Source of the DNA: Apostichopus japonicus
Lineage: Eukaryota > Echinodermata > Holothuroidea > Aspidochirotida > Stichopodidae
NCBI RefSeq assembly: GCF_037975245.1
Contig: NC_092564.1
Location: 3,621,984 to 3,685,983 of the forward strand
DNA length: 64,000 bases
Direction of reading: 5' to 3'
Shown: positions 37,182 through 51,154 of the stretch, in pieces
Layout: every line of letters starts with the position of its first letter
How positions within the stretch are numbered: position 1 is the first letter of the stretch
Made by a program: the position numbers and the translations under genes
The notes under the pieces: model-generated
Databases searched by the model: none
Told to the model about the DNA's origin: nothing
The model's input: only the letters and a program-made list of their open reading frames with translations

Positions 37182-37474
37182 TTGCCAGTTGTGAAACCCA
37201 GAAATGAAAGAAGAAACCCAATTGGCTTTGGCCGTTTCTTGCCAGATTGTACATGGAAACATTAAATCAACGTAACTGTTCAACTATACACAATATTAGT
37301 AAGCCGTGTTTGACCATTGTATTGAACTCAGTGATAAGTAAGATTCTTAAACTAATGTGGGCCTACTTAATATCAAGTAAATACAAGTTATACTTTTAGG
37401 AGTTTTTATTTTATTTTTACAAGGTACTTTCTACGACTTCTGTTGTCCTCCAATGACCATTGACCAAATGACCA

Positions 37475-37480
37475 AATAAA
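37475..37480 (+). terminator. Poly(A) signal AATAAA of the GRL gene
   Basis: First AATAAA downstream of the GRL stop codon, about 295 nt away. The distance and context are typical. Confidence 0.55.
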
Positions 37481-37481
37481 G

Positions 37482-40015
37482 CGATAGATCTACAAAGCCT
37501 TACTTTTGCAGTTATTGCGTTTACCAGGTTTTTAGACTTGGACTTATGTTGACCTCATTGACCTTAAAACTCCACCAATGTCGATATAATTATTGTAAGC
37601 ACCCAAGGGGAATCTACATAATGAGCCTATTCCATGTAGTATGAATTTCAACCAAGATTGACAGGCAGAGTAGATACATCCATACATACATAAATACACA
37701 GGCGACATACCCAGGGGCGTCAATCCGTCGTCACAGGTAGGGGGACGGAAATAATACAAACAAACAACATACATACAGCCATACGCACATACATATACCA
37801 TACAAACACACAAAAATACATATAATATATGCATGACTTAGAGCTCCCTTATAAAATCTGGTGCAGAAAGATGCTACTGGTATTAAATTAACTTAGTTGC
37901 TTTCTTCCCACGATGTTTTATTCTCTATTCCACCTCACTAATATATATAAATATTATACAAGAAATATATATATATACATATACAAGGCACAAGTTCTGA
38001 ATATGATACAAGATTGTCACAATTATTTTTTCAGTGTTGACCCTGAGATTACAGAGTATCTGCATGCACTTCATCTATCGAGCAACATATTCAACCTAAG
38101 ATGAGACTGTTATACTGATCTGAATAATAATTAAGTAAATTTTCTATGTTGTGTGTATCTCATACGGCCTTATAGTCTTACTGATAATACTGGGGAAATA
38201 TTGAATAAAATAGCCGCTTAAAACATTTCTCGGGCCACATATTCAAGAAACTGATCTAGGCTTGTATAAGTGTTGTATATGATCAAATCACATTGTAGCA
38301 TTTGTAAACAGTTTCGTACTTAATGCTATCTGCTAATCGAGCACTTTGTCATTGAAATATTATATATTATCCGTTCACTTGGCATATTTTCATGTATCAT
38401 TATGTAGATAAATGAAATACATTATGTACAACCCATGGTCCTTCTTTTACCAAGAGATTCGGATCGATGCCTCCCATCTGCTCGAAAATGATTGAATGCA
38501 ACATAAAAACTTCCGCTCATACACTTCTGTTATAAAACATCAAGCCAAAGAGCTCTTATATGACCTTTATATTTTTGAAGTCAAGTAGAACATTACTAGA
38601 TCCCATTGATGTCACTTATAGACTTATTAGTAGGGTAGAGGTCTATATGCACACAAACAATGAATTAAATAGAAAAAAATGGTTGCAGTACATATCAAAA
38701 AAATGTATAAATTAGAATGTTCACCAAAGCTGTTCTGGTCAGCTTAGCTTAATTTATTGTGTAAAATGAACTGAATTATTTTCCTATGTGCCGTTGGCCA
38801 AAAACGCTATACTCCGATTCTGATTAGCTAATTATCGAGGGTTCGGAAATAACAGTTTCAAGCTCCTAAAACATGCTTTCTGATCCTCAAGCCATATCTA
38901 TTCGAATTTGAAATTAGACGGTCGTGATGATTTTCTGTAATATTTACAGATTAAAAGACGCAATTTAAAACAAAAGATTAACTGTGATGTGACCCCAAAG
39001 CTAATAAGTAAACTTTTCAGCATTTCGGCCCATACAGCCCCAATAAGAAACCCGTATCGGTGCTCTGATTAGCAAATTAAAGGAGGAATGTAAATAATTT
39101 CTTTTTTAACGTCTGAAGCGATGCAGAAAATATGACAGCAATCTGATTTTATTTTTCCATGTATTAGGAATCAATCTTTGAAACAGGTGGAATTGTACGG
39201 TGTCTTAATAGGGATATACGTAGAAAAAAGTGTCCTCAATTCTCAAATTGTTTACTTCTTATCTCAAAATGTTGACTTTTAAAGTCCAAATTTTGAGATA
39301 AAAATTCCACATTTTGAGATTTAAGGACCCCCTTTATTCCCGATGTCCCTAATAAGCCACCGTAGAATGGAATACCTTTGAATTTTATAAATTCTTTCTC
39401 GCTGTGACCACGTATCGCTCCCACCCCCCCCCCCCACTAAGTTCATGTCGGGTAGCCCATTATTTCGTGCCTTGGATGTTGCGTTACGTTTCGGAAAATA
39501 ACCGTTTGCACATGGTTGACCCGTGACAATGGAAGCTGGTCAGTGATTCAGGCCTAATTATCAATAGCTATCCAGATGGTCGGGGCCGGGCGATCCCAAG
39601 CGCACCTTATTGGGCCAGTATCTATTGGCTCCCCGTTCGCCAGCAGGCTCACTACATACTACATCTAAGCTCTACCACCCAAATAAGCCTTGAAATAAAA
39701 GTAAAAAGGTTCAAACTTACCATTTTCTGCCAATGCTACAGCTATGCAACAGAATACATATGAACGTGTTGTATAGGTCTATCACTCAGACACTCTGTGC
39801 ATATTGTGTGTGTTAGATGGCACTCATATCGCGTGCTTGTGGCATAGCCAAATGAGCCATTTTGAATAGCGCATGCGGTACAAATCCAGCATTCAGGTAC
39901 AGAAATCTCAAACTTCATGTCAATTAACTGACTGAACTCACGATCTTTAAGGATTTTATATAGGGAGGAATATAAGAGTTGTAACAAATTATGACCCAGT
40001 ACAGGTAAGTGGTTT
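37482..40015. other. Intergenic, no firm gene
   Basis: A fragment at about 37711 begins with the CAGGGGCGTCAATCC terminus. At 38033-38104, after tttttcag, a short open stretch (ITEYLHALHLSSNIFNL, stop) could be a stray terminal exon or chance. Nothing else was recognised. Confidence 0.4.
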
Positions 40016-40019
40016 AATA

Positions 40020-40330
40020 ATTTGCACAAGTAGGGGGACATTTGATATTGTGTCCTCCCATCTCAAAGAGTGGGGGGGGGGGGAACACGTCCCCCTGGTC
40101 CTCCAGGATTGGAGCCCATGGTGTGCGTGTGTGTATGTGAGTAAAACAAAACATGTGTCGTGAACTCCTCCTAGACCGTAAGTCCGATCAAACTTGGTGG
40201 GTAGGTGCCTGACCATGTAAACTCATGAGTGTGATCGATGACGTCAAACGTCAAAATATCTACTAATTGGTTTTTACTTACTTCTGCTTTTCAACATGTA
40301 GGGAAGGCATTAAACCACACGATATGTAGA
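40020..40330. repeat. Dispersed repeats: GGATTG-type element end, then a copy of the 60.8/61.1-kb repeat
   Basis: About 40035-40120 is a G/C-tract element end. About 40152-40330 (gaactcctcctagaccgtaa ... gggtaggtgcctgaccatgt) matches 60815-60990 and 61085-61270. Confidence 0.75.
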
Positions 40331-40354
40331 GAATGATGAGACAATGTTATTATT

Positions 40355-40418
40355 CTCATCATCATCATCATCGTCGCCGTCGTCGTCGTCGTCATCGTCA
40401 TCGTCATCATCATCATGG
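40355..40418. repeat. Trinucleotide (CAT/CGT)n microsatellite
   Basis: An uninterrupted run of CAT and CGT units. A similar, less regular run lies at about 49685-49790. Confidence 0.9.
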
Positions 40419-41621
40419 TTTAGTAGCCCTAGTTTAATGGCCAGCTCCGAAGAGTGAAATATCACTCAAGTTGGCCAGAATCGGAATGTTATTACGAATG
40501 GAACTTGTGACTGATAATCGGACCCAAACTGAGTGCTTATATCAACTAGTACGGTACTGTACTTGTTTGAAACAGTGAAGACAGTGGCATGTCTTTTTTT
40601 CAAAGTTTTTACATTTCTAATACTTTTTTGTTAAACAAAGAGAAGAAAAGAGTAATGATACAGTATAGTGTTTGTCAGTGGCGGTCTGTCAGTTATATTT
40701 AGTCAAAGATTTAGAATTGTAGCTAGGCTTGGACAAGACGTTTGTAATACTCTTTTTCTCACGTGCAACTGTACATGCCTCAGAGTCCGTTTCTGCCTAC
40801 AACGAAGTACTTGCCCAAATGTATTTTACATGCCCGAGGATCTGTCTGATACAAACATCTTGGACATTTCTCCAAAGAGAGGCATGAACTTATGCAAACC
40901 ACAAATCTTTATTCATACTAACCATGCATGTAACACCCGAAGGCTGGCTAAGATGGATCCCAATAACTATAGTTTTGGAAATTAATGTCAATGTGAACTG
41001 TTATTATATCGAAGAAAAATGGCGGCTTCGATAAACTGAGGAAAGCCACCAAAAAATGCAGTAGTAAATTTACAAATAATATTGAATAAAATGAATAATA
41101 TCGAATAGAATTGAATTGAATTAAACAGTTCACATTGTGCCACAAATAATTGCAACTGCTTAAAAGCAACCAGCTTGAACGCAACAAGCTCCACACCGAA
41201 AGCTATCGTTCATAAACTTATTGGTAATGTTCTTGATGGTCTCGAAAATGCCTTTCTTCTAATCGTTGAACTCCATATGACGTATAGCGAAAGGAATCGA
41301 TCTGGAGTAAAATCTAACCACAACAATACATACAAAACGCTGGAAAATACGATCTATGAATGTAAATGGAAGATTGCTTTACCCCAATATGTTTGCAATG
41401 AAAATGGTATTTTCTGTTATACAGGAAAAAATACATTTCACGGTTTCTAAAGTGCAGCAAGAAACGATACATTATGACTTCCGCTCTCAGTCGAAGTCGT
41501 GTATCTAGTGCAAAGATTTCATAGCAGATCGGAACGAAATACTAAACACACATATACGTACACGTGCACGCACAAAACCTTTGCATCTAGTGAAACGATA
41601 CGTAATCGTAGTCAAGTGCAG

Positions 41622-41795
<174 letters not shown>

Positions 41796-42218
41796 GTTGA
41801 GTTGGTTGCCCTCAAGAGATCTGTAGAAAAAGAAATAAAAAGAGATAATGAAATGTATACCACCATTTACGGAATTCAGCCAGCTGCAATTATGTTGTCC
41901 TCTTCATTAATATATTGATAAAAGTACTTATAATTTATCAAAAAAGGTAATTTGAAGTCAGTTATTTACATGATATTTTGCAACGTTATATCTTAATGAT
42001 ATAAGATAAGGTATTAAGGGCCGTATACCTGATGCATGTTGATGCCCCATGTATATATGAAGTTTTCGTAGCTACCAAAATTCCGAAAAAGTAATGATTT
42101 TTATCAACAAAACCAATCTAACGAATCAACTATACACTATACACACATACGTACACGTGCACGCACAAAACCTTTGCATCTAGTGAAACGATACGTAATC
42201 GTAGTCAAGTGCAGCCTT

Positions 42219-42251
<33 letters not shown>

Positions 42252-42294
42252 ATAAATATAATGCACAGTAATTAAGGGGAACTGATAAACATAC

Positions 42295-42446
42295 ACGATT
42301 TTTAAATGATGAGTTTGTCAAAAGAGCCACTGTTGATTGCGGTAAAACGATTTGATTGCAGAAAAAGCATAGTGATTGTCAGCCTGGTTCTATTTGGTTT
42401 AATGATTGCAGCTGGCACCTCTGTGAGCTGATTGTCTGCAAAGTCC
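42295..42446 (-). pseudogene. Broken inverted copy of LRR receptor exon 13
   Basis: It matches 12552-12704 with few substitutions but is 152 nt: one base is missing near the 3' end, turning the final INLK into II-stop. The acceptor-side AG and the gtatgt donor remain. Confidence 0.88.
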
Positions 42447-43184
42447 CTTAAGTATGAAAACAAAAAGTTACAATTAAAATACAGTTCTAGAGTACATCTG
42501 CATACTTGTTTTATAATATTGTACAAAGCATAGGATTTGCAATTTGTTTTTAAAGAATGTCATACTTTTCCAGCCTGCATAATATATGGGTAACCGCCTC
42601 ACTAAAGTAAAGGTTTGAAAGAAATAATTGTTAGCCCATGGTTGGCATTCACCCTATAGGACGACGAGAGGTACATTTCCTTAAAAGCATATCAGTAAAA
42701 AATCGTAACGCTCCTATTTGTATTGCAACATAGCATGAAGCTCCTTCTGCTGTTTAAGAGATGCGGAAAGGGTAATTTGAGCTATAATGTAGGAAGTGAT
42801 TCGAAAAAGGTGACCAATAAAGTTGAAAATGAACAGCTGTGATCGATCATGATCTATAAGAAGGGATTAAGAAATGTTTAGGCTAACGTGTAACCGTGGC
42901 CGCAAATCTGTGACGTAATGTGTTGTGAATCTCATTTTCCTCCGATAAATCAGAGATACCTATACATCTTCCACGTGCGAATTAATACCACGCTTTGTGT
43001 TTTCATCAATTCATTACTCATAATTCCGTGGACATTTAACCTATATGAGTTATGCTTACTAGATACTGTTTATTTCTATCAGAGCTGATATGATTTTGGC
43101 ACAATTTTACCATTGGCATTAATAGAGTTTGCACAAGAGAAAATTTGGTTGACAACAAGAAGCTAAATGTACATAGTTAATTCA

Positions 43185-43260
43185 AAGTACCCTTACAATG
43201 CTTCCGTTACTGGAGTGTTTGCAAAGATGTCTTGAGGTTAGCTGGGTAATTTATTTCCAG
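43185..43260 (-). pseudogene. Degenerate inverted copy of LRR receptor exon 12
   Basis: The downstream half and gtaagg donor match exon 12. The region around the acceptor and first codons has diverged and the acceptor AG is lost. Confidence 0.75.
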
Positions 43261-43892
43261 ATAAACCATTAGAAATAAATGAATAAATAGTGATACATAA
43301 GGTATACAATTAGATTAAAGTATTCATCAAATAAAGTGAACGTAACAATTAATGGTATATCACCCAACCTTCCATGGTGTTATATGGACGGCTTGTGGAT
43401 GGCTTTTTTAAGATTTAATATAGACGCCTGTTCCAATTTTAAAGATAAACAGTTGGTTGATAGATTAGGTGTATTTTTCGAAAGTGAAAATTAAAAAAAG
43501 AAAAACAAAAATAAATCCAGATCGAATCGAAATTATGTTATTAGTGTTGTTCATATCAACAGGGTTTGTCGAATTATATACTTGCGGTTGATATACAGCT
43601 ACAGCTGCAGGTTTAGCTGGTTTTTCGTATATATAGAGTTCTGCCTAACCATTTCCAGTAGGTTTCAACTGGTTACCTCATGAGCTGACCTAGGTCAATG
43701 TGGGGAGGAGCATTTTGGGGGTCTACTGGCAGGGATACCCCAACAATAAAAATTACTGGAAATGCCCATCCCTTGTATCCGAAGTCCTAACCATCATTTT
43801 CCAGTAGGTTTCAAGTGATTACCTCATGAGCTGAACTAGGCCATCCGTGAGGGGACAATCATTGATGACTGGCGAAGCTACCACACCACCAA

Positions 43893-44155
43893 TAACCACT
43901 GGCGATGGCCATTTGTTGCTCTTGGGGCCATACCTGACACATTGTACTTACTTTGATGGGGTTATCAATGAAAGCTGTTCTAGTTTAGCTTTTAGGTGAA
44001 TTTAAAATTGCCCTCCCAGCCAAACCCACCACAACAGGTTTGCCAGTCGTCTAGTCTCATATACAGGAATGCACTGTGAACATTGTGATGTACAAGGCAA
44101 TTGGTTACCTTCCCAGCTAACCAAACCATCTGGGCTCCTGCTCTATTAGACCGTG
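43893..44155. repeat. Dispersed repeat, direct copy also at about 57997-58258
   Basis: Both copies run from ccaataaccactggcgatgg or its variant to ctaaccaaaccatctgggct with minor differences. No coding capacity is seen. Confidence 0.85.
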
Positions 44156-44433
44156 GGCCGAAGTCCAAAATCGTTTAAGTTCGTTGCAACTCAGAGAGGA
44201 CTACCAACAAATGCCATTATAATTATGAAAATAATATGAAATCACCATTATCGATTGTTCCCAGTTGTCTAACGTGCACATTTTTACAGTTGTTATTAAT
44301 AACCGTTACCATTTTAATCAAATTTGGAGAGAGTTTATAAGGCGAAAATACAGCGTATGATGTCACGAGTAACCAATCACAATCGCGTCTACAGGCTTGC
44401 GCAATACTTTTTAACATCTGGCAACATTTGAAC

Positions 44434-46040
44434 ATGGCGACAACTGGTGATAAGGCGGCCTGCCGAACGAAAATGAAATTATAATGCATTATCCATGTTT
44501 CAAAGACAGCCTCAGAGAAAATGACTGCATTTACCAATGTCTCCAAAGCTTAAGTAATCAGATGTGCTAAGGAATGGAAGGCTTTAGGTGGAGAATTAGG
44601 GGATATTGCCAATACTATTTTGTCTGACAATGCAGAACTCAACTTGACGTTGGACACAACAACGTGCGGGTATCATCGCAATGTTATATGAAGTTTACCG
44701 ACGTTTCCAAAATCTCCAGGGCTATATCTAAACTTACACAATCAGTTGGTGAGTTGTATTTAAGTATTCTTGAAATATTACATTGAAAATGAATGCTCTA
44801 ATCGACTGGAAACTGTGTCAATCGAGTTCTTACAGTTACAGTAACCACAGTCCTTCTCAACTAGCCTAGGCCTACGCGGCAAAAAATGTACACAGCTCTA
44901 GCTAAGTTATAACGTTGACTAAAGCAGTGTTATTCAATAGACCAGACTATGCTGAAACAAAAGGTTGGCTGGATGTACGTTCTGTGTACAATTTGTCACA
45001 GGAACGAAGAGGGTTGCTGGTTCAGGTAAAACTTGCAATGAGTTCAAAGTTTCTTTCCCCTTGGTATGGTCTTTAAAATATGCTGTATTTCTTGTTGAAG
45101 ATGCCTTGTTTATATATTTTTTGAACTAATTCGAGTTTAACCAACTGAACAGTTACAACCCGTCTCTTAAATACAGGCCTTGAAGTAAATCATAATCACA
45201 AAGTAAATTTATGATCGTCATCCTAGGCTCAATTCAACAAAACTGTTGTTGAAATCTCTTTCTTTATTTTCTGTCTTGCAGAGGATTTACCAGCTAAAAC
45301 TGATACTGCACAGATTTTGGAGACTTCACACACAATGATCAATCAGGTAAGATTTCCGTCTGTTGCCTTCAAATAGAGTGCAAATATGTACGTGTTGGAA
45401 TATAGGCCTATACAAATACTTATGATACTGTAATGATGCAAAACATAGCTCTTTTAACATACATAACTGCTTGCAGTCCCGTTCCGTGTGTGAACATATC
45501 ATTGAAAAAAACGACAACATGGTTCGGTAAGTAAACAGACATGCATACTGTCTTGCTTATTAAATGTATTTCAATGGAAATTCAGGTCCATGTACTGTTT
45601 AAAAGTAAATAAGGGAGGGAGGAGGAGGGAGGAAATAATTGAATTGTAAAGTAAAAAATTAATGTAGAATAATCAATTTTGCAAAACTCATGGTATGCAG
45701 CATAAGTTAATAAGCATATTTTATTTGAGCTTTATCAGTCACTGTTTTTATTAATGTGGACATTTATTGCAATGTTGCATATCTCTTTTTAAACTATCTA
45801 TCAGCTATGCCATATTGAAGTGATTGAAAGCAACTTTAAGTTACTTGAGGTGAAGTAAAGAAGCCCATTTGTGTATCACAAATACATATTAAATAAATCT
45901 TCATCTGCTCTGTCAACAGAATCAATGGATCAAGGACCTGCCCCAAAGCTGCTGAGATCAGTCCACACACTACACAGTGGCCACATTCTGTCTCCAGTAG
46001 TTATAGTATTCAAGACCTTCAAATTAGCAATTCTGCATGA
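44434..46040 (+). pseudogene. Decayed four-exon gene, transposon-associated HxxCYxxFT-type domain
   Basis: From ATG 44434 (context aacATGGCG) one frame reads MATTGDKAACRTKMKL, CIIHVSKTASEKMTAFTNVS and CAKEWKALGGELGDIANTI. Two TAA stops interrupt it (44482, 44551), and a one-base frameshift near 44680-44685 hides CYMKFTDVSKISRAI. Later exons 45282-45346, 45477-45526 and 45920-46040 have good splice sites and matching phases (1, 0, 2) to TGA 46038. By recall the first exon resembles an uncharacterised Cys/His domain abundant in invertebrate transposon-related genes. A CCAAT-like box lies about 60 nt upstream of the ATG. Confidence 0.6.
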
Positions 46041-47221
46041 GAGACGACATGATGGAAAGTTGCCATGTCTAAATTCCTGCAAATTTTCATGAAAATGTAC
46101 AATGTACTTCATAGGTCCTGTAACAGTTGATTCACAATTTCTATACGTAAAATCTATTCATTGTTATTTAAACATGTTCGTATTCATAATTTGTGATCTC
46201 GGCAGCAATCCCGTGCTGTCCTGTATGGCAAATATTCCCAGATGTGGAATTCTTCACATTACAGTACCGCACAATGGTTACTTTAAATTGTTTTGTGTAC
46301 GAGGCCGAGATGTCTCTCACTCGGCATTTTTTGAGAGAGGGTGCACAGCCTTGTACAGATAGGCCGACCATGCATGTTGTTAAGACACAATTTATCTTTG
46401 CCACACCTATCAGAGTGCTTAACTGAGCCGACAATTGTAAAGAGTCCAAAGAGGTACGTTATTTTATGTTATGGTTTAGATCCAAATTTACCCCGGACCT
46501 AAAGGCTTCTTCCTGTCCAATTGTAATATGTATATCCATCAATTACAGAGATAGTAAATATTCTTTTTGTAAGAACTTAGCGACAGTTTTGATGGGACTA
46601 TATCACTGAATGGACTAGCCTTACTACCATAGATGATATATTCACTTGTTATTGTATATGTATTCGATAGAATGTGCATATTGTAGTTGTTTGTGTAATT
46701 ATTATTTTTATTTGTAGTTTTCACGAAGGTAAACAAAGAAAACCAGATGAATAAGTAAAGAGCAACCTTCCGTGGAAGACTCGGTCCTAATTTTTGACGG
46801 CTACAGTTACAGGTCCTGTTCTATGAAAATGTATACATACTGTAGCTATTAGATATAGTAAATGTTTTCAATTGTTACTTCAGTTTAACAATATTTGTAA
46901 AAAGGAATTTATGCACCGGTGATGGTGTGTGCCTGTGATGTCTTGGATTGTACACATAATATTTTAAGTACATTTTCAAACTTGCATGTAGGCACACCAA
47001 CTACATCTCTTTTGGTCAAAAGTGGTGTGAGCTTTGAAAATCTTGTATTCCAAGGAATCTCCAACTCAGTTGACTCTCTGAATGGTGTTACGAGGGCCCA
47101 TTGTAGCCTAACGCTAGTCACTGCTAGTGAGAAACCTAATGTTATAATGTGGAGAGTAATTGAAATTGCCTACTGTGATAAATCAGTGTTTGAGAAATTA
47201 GGTCGGGTTACCGTGTCAGAA
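46041..47221. other. No gene recognised
   Basis: Short open frames at 46.1-46.4 and 46.9-47.2 kb lack splice signals or family resemblance. Confidence 0.45.
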
Positions 47222-48184
47222 TGTTATAATACACGATTGTTCTAGTGTATTCCTCATGATGACGCGCTGGTCTCGGATTGACGTCGGTTTACGTGAGATC
47301 GCGTGTAAGCTGTACACATCATCGTGGATTCTCTGGAATGTTCGCGAGAGATGCAAAGGACTTCCAAGAAAAGAGAAACCGGGTCGCGTTGCTACTCAGG
47401 TGTATCGAGAAAGATCTAGATGATTCTTGATATGGCGAATCGTATATAAACCCGCCCAGATCGGAGAGTTTCTCAGTTTCTGTACGAATACAAGCGACGA
47501 CACATATTATATCATTCTACTATATATCGTCAGTGCTCAACTACCAGTATTTTCTGAAGGATTGAGATATCGATACCAAGATTGATTCTACACTTCCATT
47601 CAGAAGTTTGAAGAGGACTTTGCTGTGAAAGTACAGTTTTTCAGTCATTATTGCGGAGAAGGTGAAGAATTTCTGTCTCCGTTGAGGAAGTTCGTTACGC
47701 CAGGAGTTGGTGGCTATAAAGCTGATTTTGGACTGACTCTGGTAATATTTAGTCGGCGAGAAGTTCGACTTGTGCTTCACTCTATTGTGGCTGGAAGTCC
47801 GTCTTCTATTTTGGAGCATCGCCGGAAAGAAGGTGACTGCTGTTTCTGGGATCGCGAGAAACTTCGTCGAGGACCAGTGAATTTCGCGGTACAACGGACC
47901 GAGAATCGTCGTCATCAAGGTCGTGGCCGCTGAGGGATATCGCCGTTGGAAGAGACCAGCGTGTTTTAAAGTGTATCCTATCTTGTTAAGTTTGTGAGTA
48001 ATTTTCTATATATTTGTAATTACCACTTGTTGTTGTTGGTTCGAAATCCATTGTTCAATATAGTTTACGTTCTCGTTTAAAATCTCTAGACTTGTCAATT
48101 TGTCTGTGTTCCTTACGGAAACGAACCCAGGCTTGTGTCTCGTTAAAAATTAATTATCGAGACCTCTCGCATTCCAACGTAACA
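47222..48184 (+). mobile_element. Probable solo LTR of a retrotransposon (963 bp)
   Basis: It has TGTTA...TAACA ends, a GC content above the surroundings and a TATATAAA box at 47443-47450 followed by a GC-rich stretch as in an LTR promoter. A compact block precedes the 3' end. No gag or pol sequence adjoins it. No clear target-site duplication was found, so the exact edges are uncertain. The plus orientation follows the TATA box. Confidence 0.5.
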
Positions 48185-50989
48185 ATGGTTATATAAAAGT
48201 AATTATCATTGTACCACATAATGTCCTCACTCAGTGCATGTTGAATGTCTTGTTCAAAAGGTGTAACAATAACTAGAATACTGTCACTGTTCATATATGC
48301 CGTTGACCAAATATGCTAAATGCTTGTTTTTAGTTACACTTCTTATTCATAATGTTTTGGCCCTTTATAAAGTACCTTTAAAAAAAGAAATGCTTCAAAA
48401 AAAATTATGAAAAATATCTTTTGCAATAATAATATAATACAGAACTGAAACTAACACACCTTTCTCGCCTTCTTTACATAACACTTTATGGTTTTCATTG
48501 GAGCTTCACTCCCATATGCATTCCTCATTTATAAACTAGATTTATACATATCCCCTCCTTACACCACCTCACCCTTCCCCATACCTTCCCAATCCCTTAA
48601 CTTTGCCCCAATATTTTCAATTCAAGAGGGTCTTCAATCTCTGAAATTTTGGAGAGGGGTAGGATTTTAAGCACCATTTAATATATCCATGTCCAGCTAC
48701 CAAACATAGGTATGGGAATTGCAGTGCATATAATTGGGCTAGGCAGAATGATGTTTGGCACATGATCAAAATAAGACAGATTTTCCATGTAATTACAATG
48801 AAAAGCATCGCGAAGTAATTTTAGTTAGAATTTTTCGCATAGCAGTATGCAATGCTCCGATATACTGAAATGGACAGCGCCCTCTATTTCTGTTTTTAGC
48901 GCTTTGTGACCTTTTAGTAGACCCCCCTCCCCCCACTAAACAAATTATCATTCCACATATGTTCAAAATAACCGGCGGGACCTCAACATGAAGGTAGATT
49001 CTCCTTCTGATCAATTTTATGGTATTTGTGGTCTATTCTATTTTGTGCAGGATATGTATGGGGAAATTGCCGCCATTTTGGCCTAAAAAACATTAATGTG
49101 CAACATTGACACTTGGGAACAACTGATTTTGGAAAATAATACATATTGCTAATAAAATGTAATGGGTTTCATGTAGACCCCGTGACTTTGCAACGAAAAT
49201 TAATTTTTAGATCACTTTTCCTACTTCGGCCTACGGCCTATATTGGCTGTTGGCTGTAGGCCGTTGGAGTGGTTTTCCTTTCGAATACATTGGTCAAGTT
49301 GCAGTAAAGGCCAACCGCAGGAGGAGGGGGTTGCTGGGGGGGGGAGATTGCGGATGGAGAGGTGGGTGGAGAGAGAGGTGGAGAGAGAGAGGGGGGTGTT
49401 TTTAAACTTAAATTACAGTTAGCCTATGTATAGGATCGAAGTACGTCCCTTCCCAGATGATGCGCAGTAAATATTTTATGAACTAACATTAATAATCATA
49501 CTAATAATAACAATCAAAATGATAATAAACTGATATATACTCATTCCTGTATTTAATTACCACATATTCTTAATTTATTTGCAACCTTGAAAACTGAATA
49601 CAGCCGTTTATGGCTTAAGAAAAAGTTACACCCATGGTAGCACCCATGGTTGTAATAAGGTATATCATCACCATCTGCAACATCGATCATCATCATCGTC
49701 GTCATCCACATTGTCGTCATCATCATCAGAATCAATTTAATCGTCATCGACTTCATCTCCCTCATCATTCTCGTCATCATCAACCTTATAGTTTATATAT
49801 GTTATATATCTAATGATGACTGGATAATTTCACCCCAAAAAATGGATAATTAAAAAAATTAAGTCGGAAGGAAAAGAACATATGATAACAATATATTTGC
49901 GTGTGGTGGGGAAAGTGGAACTAAAGAAGTGGAAAAGTCTTGAATATAATATTCAACGCCATTTTTCAATTAAACACCCTTTCAAATAACAGTTTCCATA
50001 CATATTTATAGGACATACCGGTACATCAAGTGTGATAACATATCAATGCCCATACAATCATTTCTCTGTTCTTAAACTGACAGTTTACAAACCAGTTTAA
50101 CATTACATTAAAATTGTATCCGTTTTTTGTTGACAAATTTAATATGACGCATGCCCGGGTCTTTAATTTGGTTTCTTCAGAGGTAACCCTTTCATGTATA
50201 TTTCTGTCATTATTTCTGATATGGGCGATTTTAAAGGACTTCCTTCATCAGATTATATACATTAAGTACATTAACAATGGAAAACTGATATGGGAAATTA
50301 TAATTCAAAAAAATTAGAAAAAGGAATAGACAAAATTGGGCTACAGTTAAAGTGATTCGAGCCAGTGATACATTAATTTTACAACAATGCGGGGCTTTCA
50401 ACCATATCTTTAGAAACAAAAAATTATATTACAATATAATTACATTAACGTTGTTTTAAGGCACCTCATATTTAACGTAAAATCACGTTCGGTATAAATT
50501 ACGAATTCAGTAGACTGTGACAGTGGCAGATTTTAAAAGTTAAAGAATTTTGAAGAGAGTCCTCTATTCTTATTCAAAGGGAACATCATGGCTGCGTACA
50601 TATAGCAGCTTATGATAAATAATAGATACAATAAACTGAAATATCAGGGTAACGTTTATATACCGTCTTACAATTTCGACCTTTCTGATTTCGACCGTTT
50701 TCTCGAAATTTCGTCAATTTAGTAGGAACAATTTGGAACTTGTGACAGGTTTGTCTAAAAATGAATTTTCCACTACATATAAGTGCACAACTACGATATG
50801 TAATTTTTTTTTTGTCCCGGGGAGGGGACTTGAAGGGGGTAAACATTTGACAACCGTATAGTCGTCCCTCTGGAAGTTAGTGTAAGTCATTTTAAAAGTA
50901 TCCCCCCCCCCCCCGACTCCACTAGTGAATTATTATATATTTGTTAAGGTAAAAAAAGGCCCTGCGATAAGTCATGTGTCACGTTAGGT
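48185..50989. other. Intergenic with repeat fragments
   Basis: About 49265-49320 matches about 57300-57355 (ttttcctttcgaatacattg). About 49685-49790 is a CAT/CGT run. About 49920-50310 matches two stretches within 57410-58000. No gene is recognised. Confidence 0.6.
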
Positions 50990-51154
50990 TTAGGCAACAC
51001 ACGTACAATGCTTTATGTTCGCTAACGTGTACTTAAACGTAGATGTACCGTTAACCAAAATGACTCCTATTAGCCAAACGTAAAAGTCATCTAAGCAACA
51101 CGTTCCATTAGTTCCACAAGTTCCTGTGCAATCTTTCACAGAAGGCGTGTTGAC
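50990..51154 (-). CDS. Cystine-knot ligand exon 3 (C-terminal)
   Basis: It follows tttcaatgcag on the minus strand and encodes 54 residues, then TAA. It begins VNTPSVKDCTGTCG and ends KHCTCVA. Confidence 0.75.
   Translation of the reverse strand, partial: VNTPSVKDCTGTCGTNGTCCLDDFYVWLIGVILVNGTSTFKYTLANIKHCTCVA

Noticed and set aside
38033-38104. Possible extra LRR-like or GRL terminal exon
   Set aside because: Acceptor and short frame only; GRL already ends with its helix-7 motif and stop at 37181, and no partner donor fits.
44223-44546. 107-codon minus-strand ORF
   Set aside because: Antisense to the 5' part of the decayed gene at 44434; no splice or domain support.
47625-47933. 102-codon ORF
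   Set aside because: Lies inside the LTR-like block and has no recognisable domain; chance ORF in GC-richer sequence.
49553-49783. Met/Asp-rich minus-strand ORF
   Set aside because: Translation of a CAT/CGT trinucleotide run.
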